DNA of 64,000 bases from Ciona intestinalis (taxonomy: Eukaryota; Chordata; Ascidiacea; Phlebobranchia; Cionidae), in assembly GCF_000224145.3 (NCBI RefSeq), contig NC_020174.2:2852097-2916096 (forward strand), written 5' to 3'. Under the pieces are notes generated by a model. That model did not search any database and had not been told where the DNA came from. It saw nothing but the letters and a program-made list of their open reading frames with translations. Of the stretch, positions 49,807-61,700 are shown in pieces (the first letter of the stretch is position 1; each line of letters begins with the position of its first letter). The translations under genes and the position numbers were made by a program.

Positions 49807-50855
49807 TATAGATATCTTGGAATTTCTGTAACAGATTACATGTTACGCATTGGTTATGCTAGATGCTTACTTCAAGCAAGTCTGGGATTTAAATGATAAA
49901 TTGATGCCAAACCACTAAAAAGATCAAAGAATATTGAAAAATAATAAAAAAATGTTAATATTACTTCTTGAGACATAATAGACCATATGTAATAAAAGTG
50001 AATGTGTTTTGTGGAAAGATTCTTGGCTTGAATTGTAAACTGAAATTGCGTTTTAATGAAGTTTCAAAACCGATCTTGAATCACAAAAACAGACAATGTG
50101 AATGTAGTTTTAATTTTCTGTGTGGGAAATAAAAAAATTACGCAGGTACGTATTTGATACGTCTGAAAATTTTCAATTGAAATGAATTTAAACTATTTGT
50201 ATACCTATAAAAATGATTGTTTGCCCTATGATAGAACTCCTAACATAAGTTTTCCAGGCCAAAACTGAACAGTAATTAAAAAGGGTCCAATTTCATGTTC
50301 ATACATACGGCCCATAGTGGGTTTATTAAGCTTTGCTTATTACCACGGGCCAGTTGTTCCTTGGGCAAGCTATACTGAAGTAATAAGAAAGTGACACCAT
50401 GGCATCGATCGAAACACATAATGTATTCGGATCCTTTACATCTTATCGAGTTTTAATCAAAGTCCATTAGAGGGAATGTCAGCAACCTTGAGATGGCAGA
50501 AAAAAACAAGATTGCTCTTTGACGTCACCACTGAGGGAAATATACTTGATATTGATTACCGCACGGTGGTGCTATAAAGTAGCATTTTAAACTAAACCAT
50601 TATCGTACTTTAAAATGGACAGCTGATTGAAGAAGAGAGCAAAGCTAAATGAAGCTTTACTGCAACGCAAATTTAAACTAATTTCCAAACAAGAAATAAT
50701 GTCCATTTAAACCACGCTTTGCAATAGCAGATTACCGTTTGTTTTATACCAGTTAGAGTTAACAACAAAACAGATTAATATTTTATATGTTTTATAGGGT
50801 TAAAGTTTAATAAAAGTAAGGAGTGTCACGCAATTTGTTGCTTTGTTGTTCATTA

Positions 50856-51150
50856 CCAGCCTCTAACCCAGAGGTAATGGGTCCAAGGCTCGTCCCTGCT
50901 ACCATTTTGGGCGTATGTGTTCTTGGGCAAGACACTTAACATCAATTGCTCCAACCCAGTGGTCACTAATGGGGTATCCAAATTATCAGCCATGCATAAA
51001 AAAGAAAAAAAATTCTCCCAAAATAATCACCTACCAAATAACATACTTGGTAACTCGTAAGCTGGCACGAGGTGTATGAAACAGTACGCTCGTGTTTAAC
51101 GACTGTCGTTTTCCGGCCATGCGAGGATAAAGTAAGTTACATTTATTCGT
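50856..51150 (+). mobile_element. SINE lacking its first ~25 bp
   Basis: Starts at CAGCCTCTAACCCAGAGG and runs intact through CTTGGGCAAGACACTTAAC to GGATAAAGTAAGTTACATT. Confidence 0.87.
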
Positions 51151-51468
51151 TCCCGCAAAAAAGGTTTCATTTTATATAGTGTTGCTGTTTGGTAAAACCA
51201 GGGTCGTTGGGTTCATAAGTTCGTCATTGGCAGTGTATGCATTTTCGGCTACGATTCGATTTCAATTATTGATGAGGTTTCACTCGGCTGCTTATAATTA
51301 GATTGTGACGCCGTTGACACTGTTGTAGCTGAAAGTCTATTATTGACATGCATAAGCCGACTGTGTCAAAACAAAAATAAACACAAGTCAGATCTGTACC
51401 TGGAGTAAAACACCTGTTTTTATCAGCATATGCATACTTGAAGTAATTTTGGTTTCACCAGTATATTA

Positions 51469-51651
51469 TACTGTAGGTTGGGGAAAGACGGGACACCTTT
51501 AACCTCTATTTTCTCGCCCCGTTTAGTAGTAAACAAAGAACATTCAAGAAATTATAAAACTATATGCCCATGACTCCCATTAACCGTTAGTAATCGTTTA
51601 AAATACGACCAGCTATGTGCTAAATGTGTCCCATCTTCCCCAACCCTACTA
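51469..51651. mobile_element. MITE family A
   Basis: TACTGTAGGTTGGGGAAAG left and TTCCCCAACCCTACTA right. Confidence 0.87.
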
Positions 51652-51931
51652 TACGTTATCTTCCTTCACGGTTTCAAGCAAAAATTCATTTGGGTTAATT
51701 TATAACAGAATATAATGTGCACTATTTTCTGTTTCCATCTATGTATACGTACGTCATGACTAATATTTTAGTTAGTGTTTGTATGAGTGTATGTTATAAA
51801 AAATATGTGTATGTGTGGCTTTGGATTTTTTGCTTTTTTTTAAAATATACAACGTATTGCGACTCGTATGCGTGGTATCTATAAATATCTCCTTACCGGT
51901 TACAGTTTTTAATACTCATTCACGTGTATTA

Positions 51932-52125
51932 TAGTAGGACAAAGGAAGACGGGACACCTTTAACACATAATATCCAAATATATCTTGATCGTTTTATACA
52001 ATTAACAACGGTCTATGGGAGTCGTGAGAATACAGTTTTATAATTCTTTGAATGTTTTTTGTTTACTACCAAATAGAACGAGAAAATAGAATAAAAATGT
52101 GTCTCATCTTTCCCCACCCTACTGT
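51932..52125. mobile_element. MITE family A
   Basis: TAGTAGGACAAAGGAAG left and TTTCCCCACCCTACTGTA right, 194 bp. Confidence 0.87.
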
Positions 52126-52994
52126 ATCACTTGGTATACATGCGCAAAACAGTACCCCACAAAAATAAATAATTTAACGTATTTATACCGTTTGTCATGT
52201 AGGCAAAATCTGATAACAAGCGAATAAAATATCACGAAAACGTTTTCAAGGCCCTATGTACCAAAACTATATAGGATACACATAACACATAGGCCCATGT
52301 TCGGACACAATAGTTCGTGCTCGGTTTCGTAAGATAAATAATTAATATCAACAGGCGAAGGCGGTGAAGACCAATGTAGGGACGAAATTGAGCAACGCTC
52401 GTAGGGGTGGTAACTTGATTAGCGTTAGGCGTTCAGAAAATAACATTAAAGTTTACGCACACTGAATAACGAGCTTTTGGAAATTTGATTTCCCAATGGA
52501 AGGGATCGTAGTGTAATTATCGCTGTTGGAAATATTAGACTTATATTACAGACGGGATATTGCGTGACGTTTTTATCAGCCGCGAATAACTAATTGCGCC
52601 AGTGGATGTTGAAAGAATGCAAACTGTAATGCACTCGAGTCTTGTCGCCATTTGCAGACACTATAGCGAGGTATACAGGTTGAGATAGTGACACTTATAT
52701 CAGTAGAAAAAATATTTCAATTTGGTTACTTTAAAGTTTTATGTTAAGTCAAGTTGAAACATAGCGTTATCAATTATATAAAGAGAATTTTTTGATAACC
52801 CTAGAAAAATACATATACACAGTTAGTAGAATTTTAATTGAATTGTGTATATACAGTCACCACTATAGTTTACCAAAGAACTTTGCACCAGACATGCAGA
52901 TAAAGAAGATCTTTATAGGGTTCATTGCGTTTAAATAAACGCTAACACCTATTTATACACAGGATAAAATCTTACATTAATTGGGCTTAAGCGG

Positions 52995-53130
52995 AAAAAA
53001 TTGAAAAAATATTTACCTACAAAAAAAGTTACATATGAGTGGTAGCTCATGAGCGGGCGCAAGGTGAATGGAACAGAACACCCTTGTTATAACGAATGCC
53101 GTTGTCCGCAAGGATAAATGTGTTACATTC
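52995..53130 (+). mobile_element. SINE tail fragment
   Basis: TTTACCTACAAAAAAAGTT, GCGCAAGGTGAATGGAACAG and AAGGATAAATGTGTTACATT. Confidence 0.7.
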
Positions 53131-53689
53131 ATTTAAACGTCGTGTAACAAGATTAATGGCGGTGTTATGGACACATTTTTTTCGTAAGCCACGAATATAT
53201 TAGAGAGAGAGGAGAAAAGTAATCAATGTTGGGTGTCGCGAGAGTTCCACGCGAACATCCGTGGACTGGCAGGGGGCCGTGGTAATTATTTATACGTCGA
53301 TGACTCCCAGGACGATCACGCGAGTGATCAGATGGCCATTGGCAGCTACTTTTTCGCAGTTTGTCGCATACGGAGCATGAGAGACAGGTCCATTTCTCAG
53401 TCTGTGGCTTTCTAAGAAGTTCTAAGAGACAGGGTTAACTAGAATATTATTCAGGGAAGTGAGTCTAATAAAATAATATTGATTCATAAAAAAGGAACGT
53501 TAGAAGTTTTATTCCAGTTTAGCCGTAAGCAAGGATGAAGTTATCTAATATAATGTACCGTACTTTGACAGTATAGTTCAATTTTGTGAATGAATAATAA
53601 TAAATAATGTTTTAAATAATGGAAGGTGTAATTCTAGTAAAACTGTAAGCAGGGATATATAGTTATTTTAATATAATATACCGGCCGTG

Positions 53690-53842
53690 ATGATTGTGGC
53701 TACAATACCTCATTTGTACACCGCTGCCACGCCTATTCTACCGCGCCATCTATCTAAGATATCTGCAAAAAGTACTGAGCAAAGACAGAGCCCCAAAAAA
53801 TCTGCTGAGCGACCGAATCCTGCTGATGCAGGAGACGATAAG
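53690..53842 (+). CDS. Candidate first exon 1d of the DPP6/10-like gene
   Basis: ATG with 51 codons ending GACGATAAG|GTGATA in phase 0. The tail is hydrophobic-light, basic and serine/proline-rich (AKSTEQRQSPKKSAERPNP), then DAGDDK. It is the nearest candidate to the transmembrane exon (1.9 kb). Joining it gives [15 protein letters not shown], closely parallel to the join in mammalian DPP10/DPP6. Confidence 0.6.
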
Positions 53843-54111
53843 GTGATATTGGTGAAAAATATGTTGCGAAATTAACATATTAAAAATCGCAGATTCCAAG
53901 TATAAGACAGAGCTTTACACAACTGTTGACGCTGAATTATTGATAACGCGTGGCAAGATATAGGTGGATATAAATATAAAGTACATCACTGTTTTGTTTT
54001 TTTGGAATTATATAGCGAGTACAATGTGTTTGAAACGCAGAACGCCTGTGTTATATCTACTACCCTTGCCCGCCACGCCATGTCAGGATAAATAAACGTA
54101 TTATTATTCAT

Positions 54112-54495
54112 ATATAAGAAGGTGGGGGAAAGATGGGACATTTTTCGTTATATAGTAGGGTGGGGGGAGATGGGACACCTTTTCATTCTATTTACTGGTC
54201 ACATTTGGTATAACATAGAACATTCAAAGAATTATAAAACCATAACTTTACGGCTTCCATAGATCTTTGTTAATTGTTAAAAACAGGATCAGGATATTTA
54301 AATATTATGTGATAAAGGTGTCCCATCTTCCCCCAACCTACTATATTTTTGTCCCATTGGATTGTAAACAAGAAATTTCAAAGAACTATTAAACCTTCAC
54401 TATACTTTCATAGACCGTTGTTAATTGTTTGAAAAAACTATCAGGTTATTTGGATACTTTGTGCTAAAGATGTCCCATCTTACCCCACAGTAGTA
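54112..54495. mobile_element. MITE family A copy split by a second copy
   Basis: Left part 54112-54152 (GGTGGGGGAAAGATGGGAC to TTTTTCGTTATA) continues at 54346 (TTTTTGTCCCATTGGATTG) and ends TTACCCCACAGTAGTA. The interruption is the intact copy at 54153. Confidence 0.85.
54153..54343. mobile_element. MITE family A nested in another copy
   Basis: TAGTAGGGTGGGGGGAG to CCCCCAACCTACTA, 191 bp, with TA on each side. Inserted into the interior of the element at 54112-54495. Confidence 0.9.
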
Positions 54496-55207
54496 TAAAT
54501 CTTGTAAACCTTAAAAGTAGCATATTTTGGGGTTTCGTAAAATTCCAATGCTTGTTATGGTATACACGTTATCTGTCGGCTTGATCATGGAGGTGCATTG
54601 TGGTTGCTGTACAATATAGCTTTCTCACAAGCCAAGCGTGGTTACAGTTCGTATTCGGCAGAGAACGTTCTCCGATCGATTACATTAGCAGCAGTAATGG
54701 GCCGACTTTTCCGTAATTGCCGCTGCAGTCAATAAAACGCTCCGGAATTGGCAACTGGGTTGCATTTCAAGAATAAGCCGTTAAAATCGACCGTCGTCTT
54801 ATACAGTAAACATTATACGGCGACTCTTAAAGGCTGAGCTGTGAAACCACAGGGAGTTTTAAAATTTTAATAAAATTTTACTGCATTTTATAAACTATTT
54901 CGAGAAACGAAAACTTCATTTATTATTTGTCGAGATATTATCAAAACATTTGTTGCCTCCTCTACAAAATCAATTAAGCAGTGTAGATTTTGGCGTCTTG
55001 GTATCAATACATTATTATAATTTATGTGCAGCTGAAAAAAAATTTTTTTTTCCCTACTAAACGTAAATATGCGAAATTGCCATAATACATGTTAATATAA
55101 TGGTATCTAGATTGAAATCGATAAAGAAATCGAAAAATCGTTCGCTTTGGTATTTATCATTAAACTAACAAATAAAAAGCCCGAAACGAACGTACACAAC
55201 TATATTA

Positions 55208-55396
55208 TACAATGGGAGTAGGTTGAGGTAATAGTCCATATTTTCATTATTTTTCCATTTGGAGTAAACGAAGAATATTTTCAGAATTATGTAACCGTAA
55301 CCTCACGACTCTTAAGTGTGTTTTAAATTGTTAAAAACTCGATTGAGAAATATGGGATACTATGTGCTAACGCTACCCATGTTACCCCACAATAAT
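55208..55396. mobile_element. MITE family A, decayed
   Basis: AATGGGAGTAGGTTGAGG left and TTACCCCACAATAATA right. Confidence 0.75.
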
Positions 55397-55454
55397 ATAC
55401 ATTACATCCAAATCTACAAAAAAATTTTTCATAGGAAAACTATAAATGGATATA

Positions 55455-55648
55455 TAGTAGTGCGGGGTAAAACGGGACACCTTGAGCACATGATATCCAA
55501 ATGTCCTGGTCGTGTTTTAAATAATTAATAACGGTTTATTGAATTCGTGAGAATACAGTTTTATAATTCTTTCAATGTTCTTGGTTCACTACTAAATAGG
55601 ATGAGAAAATAGAATAAAAAGAGTTTTCCATCTTTCCTCTTCCTGCTA
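55455..55648. mobile_element. MITE family A
   Basis: TAGTAGTGCGGGGTAAAACG left and TCTTCCTGCTA right, 194 bp. It lies 95 bp before the transmembrane exon. Confidence 0.85.
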
Positions 55649-55743
55649 TATTAAGCAAAATATTCAGTTGTAATTTTTAATCTTTGATTCCATTTAGCTC
55701 AAAATCAAAGAAACAAAAATTTATTCGGATAATTTTTGTTTAG

Positions 55744-58700
55744 GAACTTGTTGGGAACAATCCAGAGCAGCGGAACTGGAAGGGAATGGCCATCGCGTTA
55801 CTTGTTATTTTGGCCGTTTGTGGTTTCGTTATTCTCGCTGTCGTTCTTTTATCACCAGGTTCGTGAAAATGGTTTGACTCGTTCATTAATAATTTAGTTA
55901 ATATTTCGCCACTGAGGCATGCTTATTTTAACTAGGTTCACCTGTGTATCAACCCAGCTGTAAGAGTGAATATGTTTTAGGCAACCAAAAAACTGAAATG
56001 GTTGCCAAACCTTTTGCAAACCCCAAGGCCCTAAGCGGCTTGGTTGGCGTTATTTTGGAGAATATCCAATAAAGCGCGTAACCAAAAGACGAACGCTAAT
56101 CACCGCACTGTCCAACCATATTAAATAATTAATGCCCGTCAACTAACCAAGCTGCGTTGTTTTTTTCTCTAGAGGAAACTACGACGGTATACGCCAAAAT
56201 ACTTTTGGATGACGTGGTCAACGAAAAGTGGAAAACAGGCCTTGCAGCTGATACATCATGGATTGGACCGATACTGGTTTGGCGTGACCATTACGGTAAC
56301 GTTATGAAAACAACTTCACACAACCTCCCGTCTCAACCGCTGATCAGAAACCAGACAATGGTAGGAGAACGTACCCAAGTATAATTTAAAATCTACTCGG
56401 TTGAGTGCTACGATATACGTAACAGAAAAAGACCGAGTCCAACGAATTGTAAACTGTAAGATATATAGCAGTGTGGGAAAAATGGGACACCTTTAGCACA
56501 TAATATCTAAATATCCTCATCGTGTTTTGAACAATTAACAACGGTCTATTGGAGTCGTGGGATATAATTTTCCAATTCTTTGAATGTTTTTTTTGTTTAC
56601 TAGTAAATGGGACGAGAGTAAAAGGTGTTCCATCTTCCCCCTCTTACTATATATTTCAGCTATAATGGTATTATTCGTCTCTTATTCCTTTAGAGTTTTA
56701 TACAACGGGTATAGCGGCTGTGTCATCAGGGATAAACATACACTCCCATACACTTCTATTTATCATTATTTTAAACAATGCTGAAGCGTCATTCAGTATG
56801 CAATGCTTAACACTAACTAAACCAAACAACATTTACTTTTTTAAGGTACACTGTATGAAACCAATTGCGTTGTCATTCACATTTTCAGATGGATTATGGA
56901 ATTAGTAGCTTTAAAGTGTCAGCAGATCTTAAATATGCTCTCCTTGCTTTTAACGAGAAGAAAATCTACTCGGCATCATATAATGCATCGTACTTTATAT
57001 ACAACATAGAAACGAGGTAATATTTAAATGTTGTATTGAACAATTTACTACCAACTTCTATAAATAGATAATGTTGCCTATAACGGCAGGTGTAACTGTA
57101 CACGATTTGGCAACGTTGAAAGGGAAGGGCTAACCAAATTTTATGAGCATTCCAAAAACCGAAAAAATGCATTTTCCATAATTGTTTAGAAACCAGAAAC
57201 GGTCAAACCTGGGTGACATTTTTCTTATGGCAAATCCTATGCATTATCACACAGCTATTTTTCTATTCCGAACAGTTTGATTTCACACGATGTTTGAGTA
57301 TAGGTAGTTTGTTTTTTAAAACTTTGGTGGTACCTTTAGATCACAGCTAATCTTTTATATCTACATACAAATTTTAAATTTTCGTTTGGCATGCCCTTTA
57401 AATATTTGTTGTTCATTTTAATTTTTGGACAACTCAGGTCTCGTGAGCCACTTGTCCATGAGTCACGTGATGTGTTCCAGTTCGCTGGTTTCGGTCCCAA
57501 CGCAAGCCAGATGATATACGTCATCGATGGTGACGTTTATTACAAGCCAAGCGTTGCTGGAGATGCAATACGACTCACTAGGGACGGAGTATACGGAGTC
57601 GTTATTAACGGATTGACCGATTGGCTTTACGAAGGTGCTATTATTGTTACGTATTGCTTAAAATACCCTTAAGGCGGCTGTGCACAGTATCTGGAATTCG
57701 TCCGTTTTGTTTGTTTTGTCCGGATTTCGCTGCCGCATGCGGAACTCGGTAATGGGTTTGCATATGACTTCGCAAGCAAATTCGCATGCCGGATACTGTG
57801 TACAGCCACCTTTACCCATGAAGTTACATGCATGGTAACGCGGCCACGAGGTGTAGGAAACAGAACACCCGTGTTGTAACGATATCTTTGCCCTGTCATA
57901 GGAAGATTCATAAGTCCCGTTCATTCATTAGACATATTTGTCTCTTTATGTATTTAACGTTACTCTAATTTAAATTTAAAATGTACTGAGCATGACTTGA
58001 TGCACGAGTTGTTGCTATTATATATAATAGGGTGGGGGGAGATGGGCACCTTTTCCTTTTATTTACTCGTCTCATTTGGTAGTAAACAAAACACACACAA
58101 AGAATTATAAAACGTATTTTGGCTACTCACATCGACCGTTGTTAAGTAATTCAAACACAATCTGAAGATTTCAATATTTGAATATTTTGTGCTAAAAGTG
58201 CCCCATCTTACCCAACCGTAATAAATATAGAATGTCGTTGTACCAAACTAACGAAACTGTAAACATAGGATGTTTACAAAATTATCAAATCGCACTGTGA
58301 AAGCATCACTTTGTTAATTTTGGAATACACATTTAGGAAATATGGAATTCTATGTGCCAACCATAAATATTATCCCAACAGAATAGCTTCAACGCGCTTC
58401 CTTTTATTTAAAATACATATTACAACTAGTGGTAATTCGTTAAAATCGAAACACTTCCATCCAATATTGATCCATGCAATAACCTGATCCTTTGCTACAT
58501 GTTTGATTTGACACAGAGGTTGCGCGCATATCTTATTTATAGGTATATGAAACAGAACACCCGCGGTATATAACGACTGCCATTTGCAGCGTGATAATAA
58601 AATAACTTCCTATCATTCATTAATTTTGCTCATTTCTGCTAAAAGTACTAAAACTTACACGTCACACGAGTGCGGTTTCCATATTCCGCCACCCATATTA

Positions 58701-61700
58701 TTCGTACATTAATTTCGTTTTTTACAAGGTGTACTTTTACTTTTGAGCCAAATAATAAGATAAAAGTGTAAAAGACATCTGGCTTTTGTTTTTATTGCGG
58801 TCCTAAAGGACCGACGTTTCGTTTGACTTACTGTAAGACATCATCCAGTTTTGGCCTTAAGTGTCTTGTCCAAAAACATATATAATATAGAAATTCAAAT
58901 GAAATCTTAACATTATTTCTGAATTTTCAGACGAGATTTTTGGCACAAACGTTGCCCATTGGTTTTCACCGAATGGTCGATACTTGGCTTACGCGAGGTT
59001 TGACGATACCAACGTTGCTGATGGTTACGTGACGTCATATACAAGCGACACGTCACAAATAGACCCTCCGACCACGCCCACCGCATCTTTTTACAAGAGT
59101 CCAAAAGTAAACCACTCTTCCGCATTTCCCAATTACAGGAAATAAAATATCGATTTTGGTAATTTAAAATCTTGTTACGCAGGCAGGGTCAACGAATCCT
59201 TCAGTTTCCGTTCATGTCGTAGATCTGGAATCTCGTGATCAAGTTGCTCTCTCCCCCCCTCTCGTGTCGAGGTAATTTTCGACTGGTTTGTGAACTATTT
59301 TGCCGATGTAACAAATATAATTATATAAACTTTTATTGGTCTGATCGATTACTGTAGTAAAGTTTAAAAAATAGGTAAAAAAAAGATTTGTTGACAAAAC
59401 GACATTTGTTAAAGCAAGCCTGTATATTTAAATATTTATTTAATTATGACGTAACAGAGAATGGTTGCGGATGCTTCAATCTGTGACATGGACACGTGAC
59501 AGTCAGTATTTGTTGGTCACGTGGTCCAACCGCACACAAACACTAAGTGTGACGCAACAATGCTATCCTACGTCAGCAACTTGCGTGGACGACGTACTCC
59601 AACTTCGTTCAAGAAATAACGGATGGATTCCGCAACTGGTATGTACGATTGCTGTGTATCAATGCAAACTTATATAGTAGGGTGGGGTAAGGTGGGACGT
59701 CTTAAGCACATAATATTTAAATATCCTGATCTTGTTTTAAACAATTAACAACGTCTTTTGAAGTCGTGAGGATACGATTTTATATTTTTTTTAATGTTCT
59801 TCGTTACTACCAAATACTACCAAATGGAAAAAAAGAAGAAAAAGAAAATAAATGAAAAGGTTTCCCATCTTCCCGCAGCCTTCTATAGGTGCCAGAAACG
59901 TAGGGTGGACAATGAAGAGGGCCATGTTTTCATTCTCTTTTTCTTTTCTGTTAGATAGTAAATAAAAAAATGGTTACAAACTTTAAAAAAATGTTCTTAA
60001 TTGTTTAAAACATCAGGAAATATAGGATTTAGGTGCTAAGTATCCCATCTTATTACTATAATTTTTTCATAATAGTAATTTAATTTTTTTTTCTAAATTG
60101 CAATTTTGTTACGAATACCCCTTTCTTTTATTTTCTGCTACAGAACCAACCCCACTTGACCTCCAGTGACCCCGGTGTGTTTTTCTCCATTGTCCCAAGT
60201 AACCACGGTGGGCGGGGCTCTTTTCGCCACCTAGCGATGATTAATTTTACTGCGGTAAGCAATCGTTCTACAACATTGTGTTTCGATACATTATTGCATC
60301 AGCTTAATTTATTAAACATCTTCGGTTTGCGAGATAATTTAAGATATATAACAGAGTGGCCTGCTTCATATAGGGGTGATCATTTATACTAACAAATTAT
60401 GTCTGACAATTCTTACTTATATACCTCCTCGTTACCATTTATATGAATGAATGTAATGAATGTAACTTACTTTATCCACGCGTGGCCGGAAAACGACAGT
60501 CGTTATCACACGGGTTTAACACCTCGTGCCAACTTACGAGTTACCATGTATGTTANNNNNNNNNNNNNNNNNNNNNNNNNNNNNNNNNNNNNNNNNNNNN
60601 NNNNNGTGACTACTGGGTTGGAGAATTGTCGTTAAGTGTCTGCCCAAGGACACATACGCCCACAATGGTAGCAGCGACAGGCTTTGAACCCATTACCTAA
60701 TGGTTACAGGCAGGCGCGCTAACCACTAAGCCACGGCGCCGGACGCTGGTTAATATTTGATATATGGATGACAAAAGTGTAGAAACTACTGGGTTGAAGC
60801 AATTTAACACAAATACACGCTCATGATGGAAGCAGCACAAATATACCAATGAAAGCCGATGTCCACATGGTTTTCTACATCATAAGTTCATACCAGTTAC
60901 GACTTATCCAACCCAGAATCATAGAAACACCGAGTAGTCCAACTGCCGCCTTTGTGTCTTAAAGCAAAGCGGTGACTTTGGCAAGGATTTAAACGAAGTT
61001 TTTAATTTTATTTGCGTTTTCCGTTTCTGGGAATTTATGAATAACACATGTTTTTTACACTTTTCAACCTTTAAATTTGTTGCTAGGTCCAAGTTTTTCT
61101 GTAATTTACCGAAAAACTTGCTTTTTCCCTATATCTACTGTGTTATTTGGACACAAATTGGCGTTCAATTTATCGTTTGCGTAACAATGGGTTGGTCTAC
61201 TACTCTACTCGGTATTTCCATGACTCTGATCCAACCTTGCTATTTAATTGAACTTACAGAAACCTGCCGAACGTACTTTCCTTACCGATGGCTCATGGGA
61301 AGTCACGAAGATTTTGTTTCACGACGATGAAACTAAAAGCGTCTACTACATCAGCAACGAGCAACAACCCGGCCAACGTCACGTCTACGTCATCGGTACG
61401 TCACCAGGATCACAGAGGCGATGTTTAACATGTGATCCCAGCAATGATGTTACGATGATGAGTGGTGCAAGGCAAATACCTCGTAAAGTAAAGGGTCATC
61501 AATGTCTTTACTTCGATGCTGAGTTCGGATCGTCAGCAGATTGGTTTCTACTTAATTGCTTGGGTTGGTATAATTGTCTTTTGCTGATAATATTTCTCAT
61601 AAGTCTTAACGCAATCTTCATAATTTCATGTTGCTGCCGTATATGAAGTGTACAACCAAGATTGAGACGCTTCACACTTTAACACCAATTACGCCAAACC

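Larger units (their letters stand above)
38188..53689 (+). other. Long first-intron region of the DPP6/10-like gene
   Basis: Holds candidate first exons (43028, 46486), many MITEs and SINE fragments. Stretches of mostly unique sequence (39280-42570, 44000-46480, 50000-50850, 52130-53000) may contain enhancers. Open frames such as 41748-42104 (+) and 48985-49317 (-) carry no recognised domain. Confidence 0.5.
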
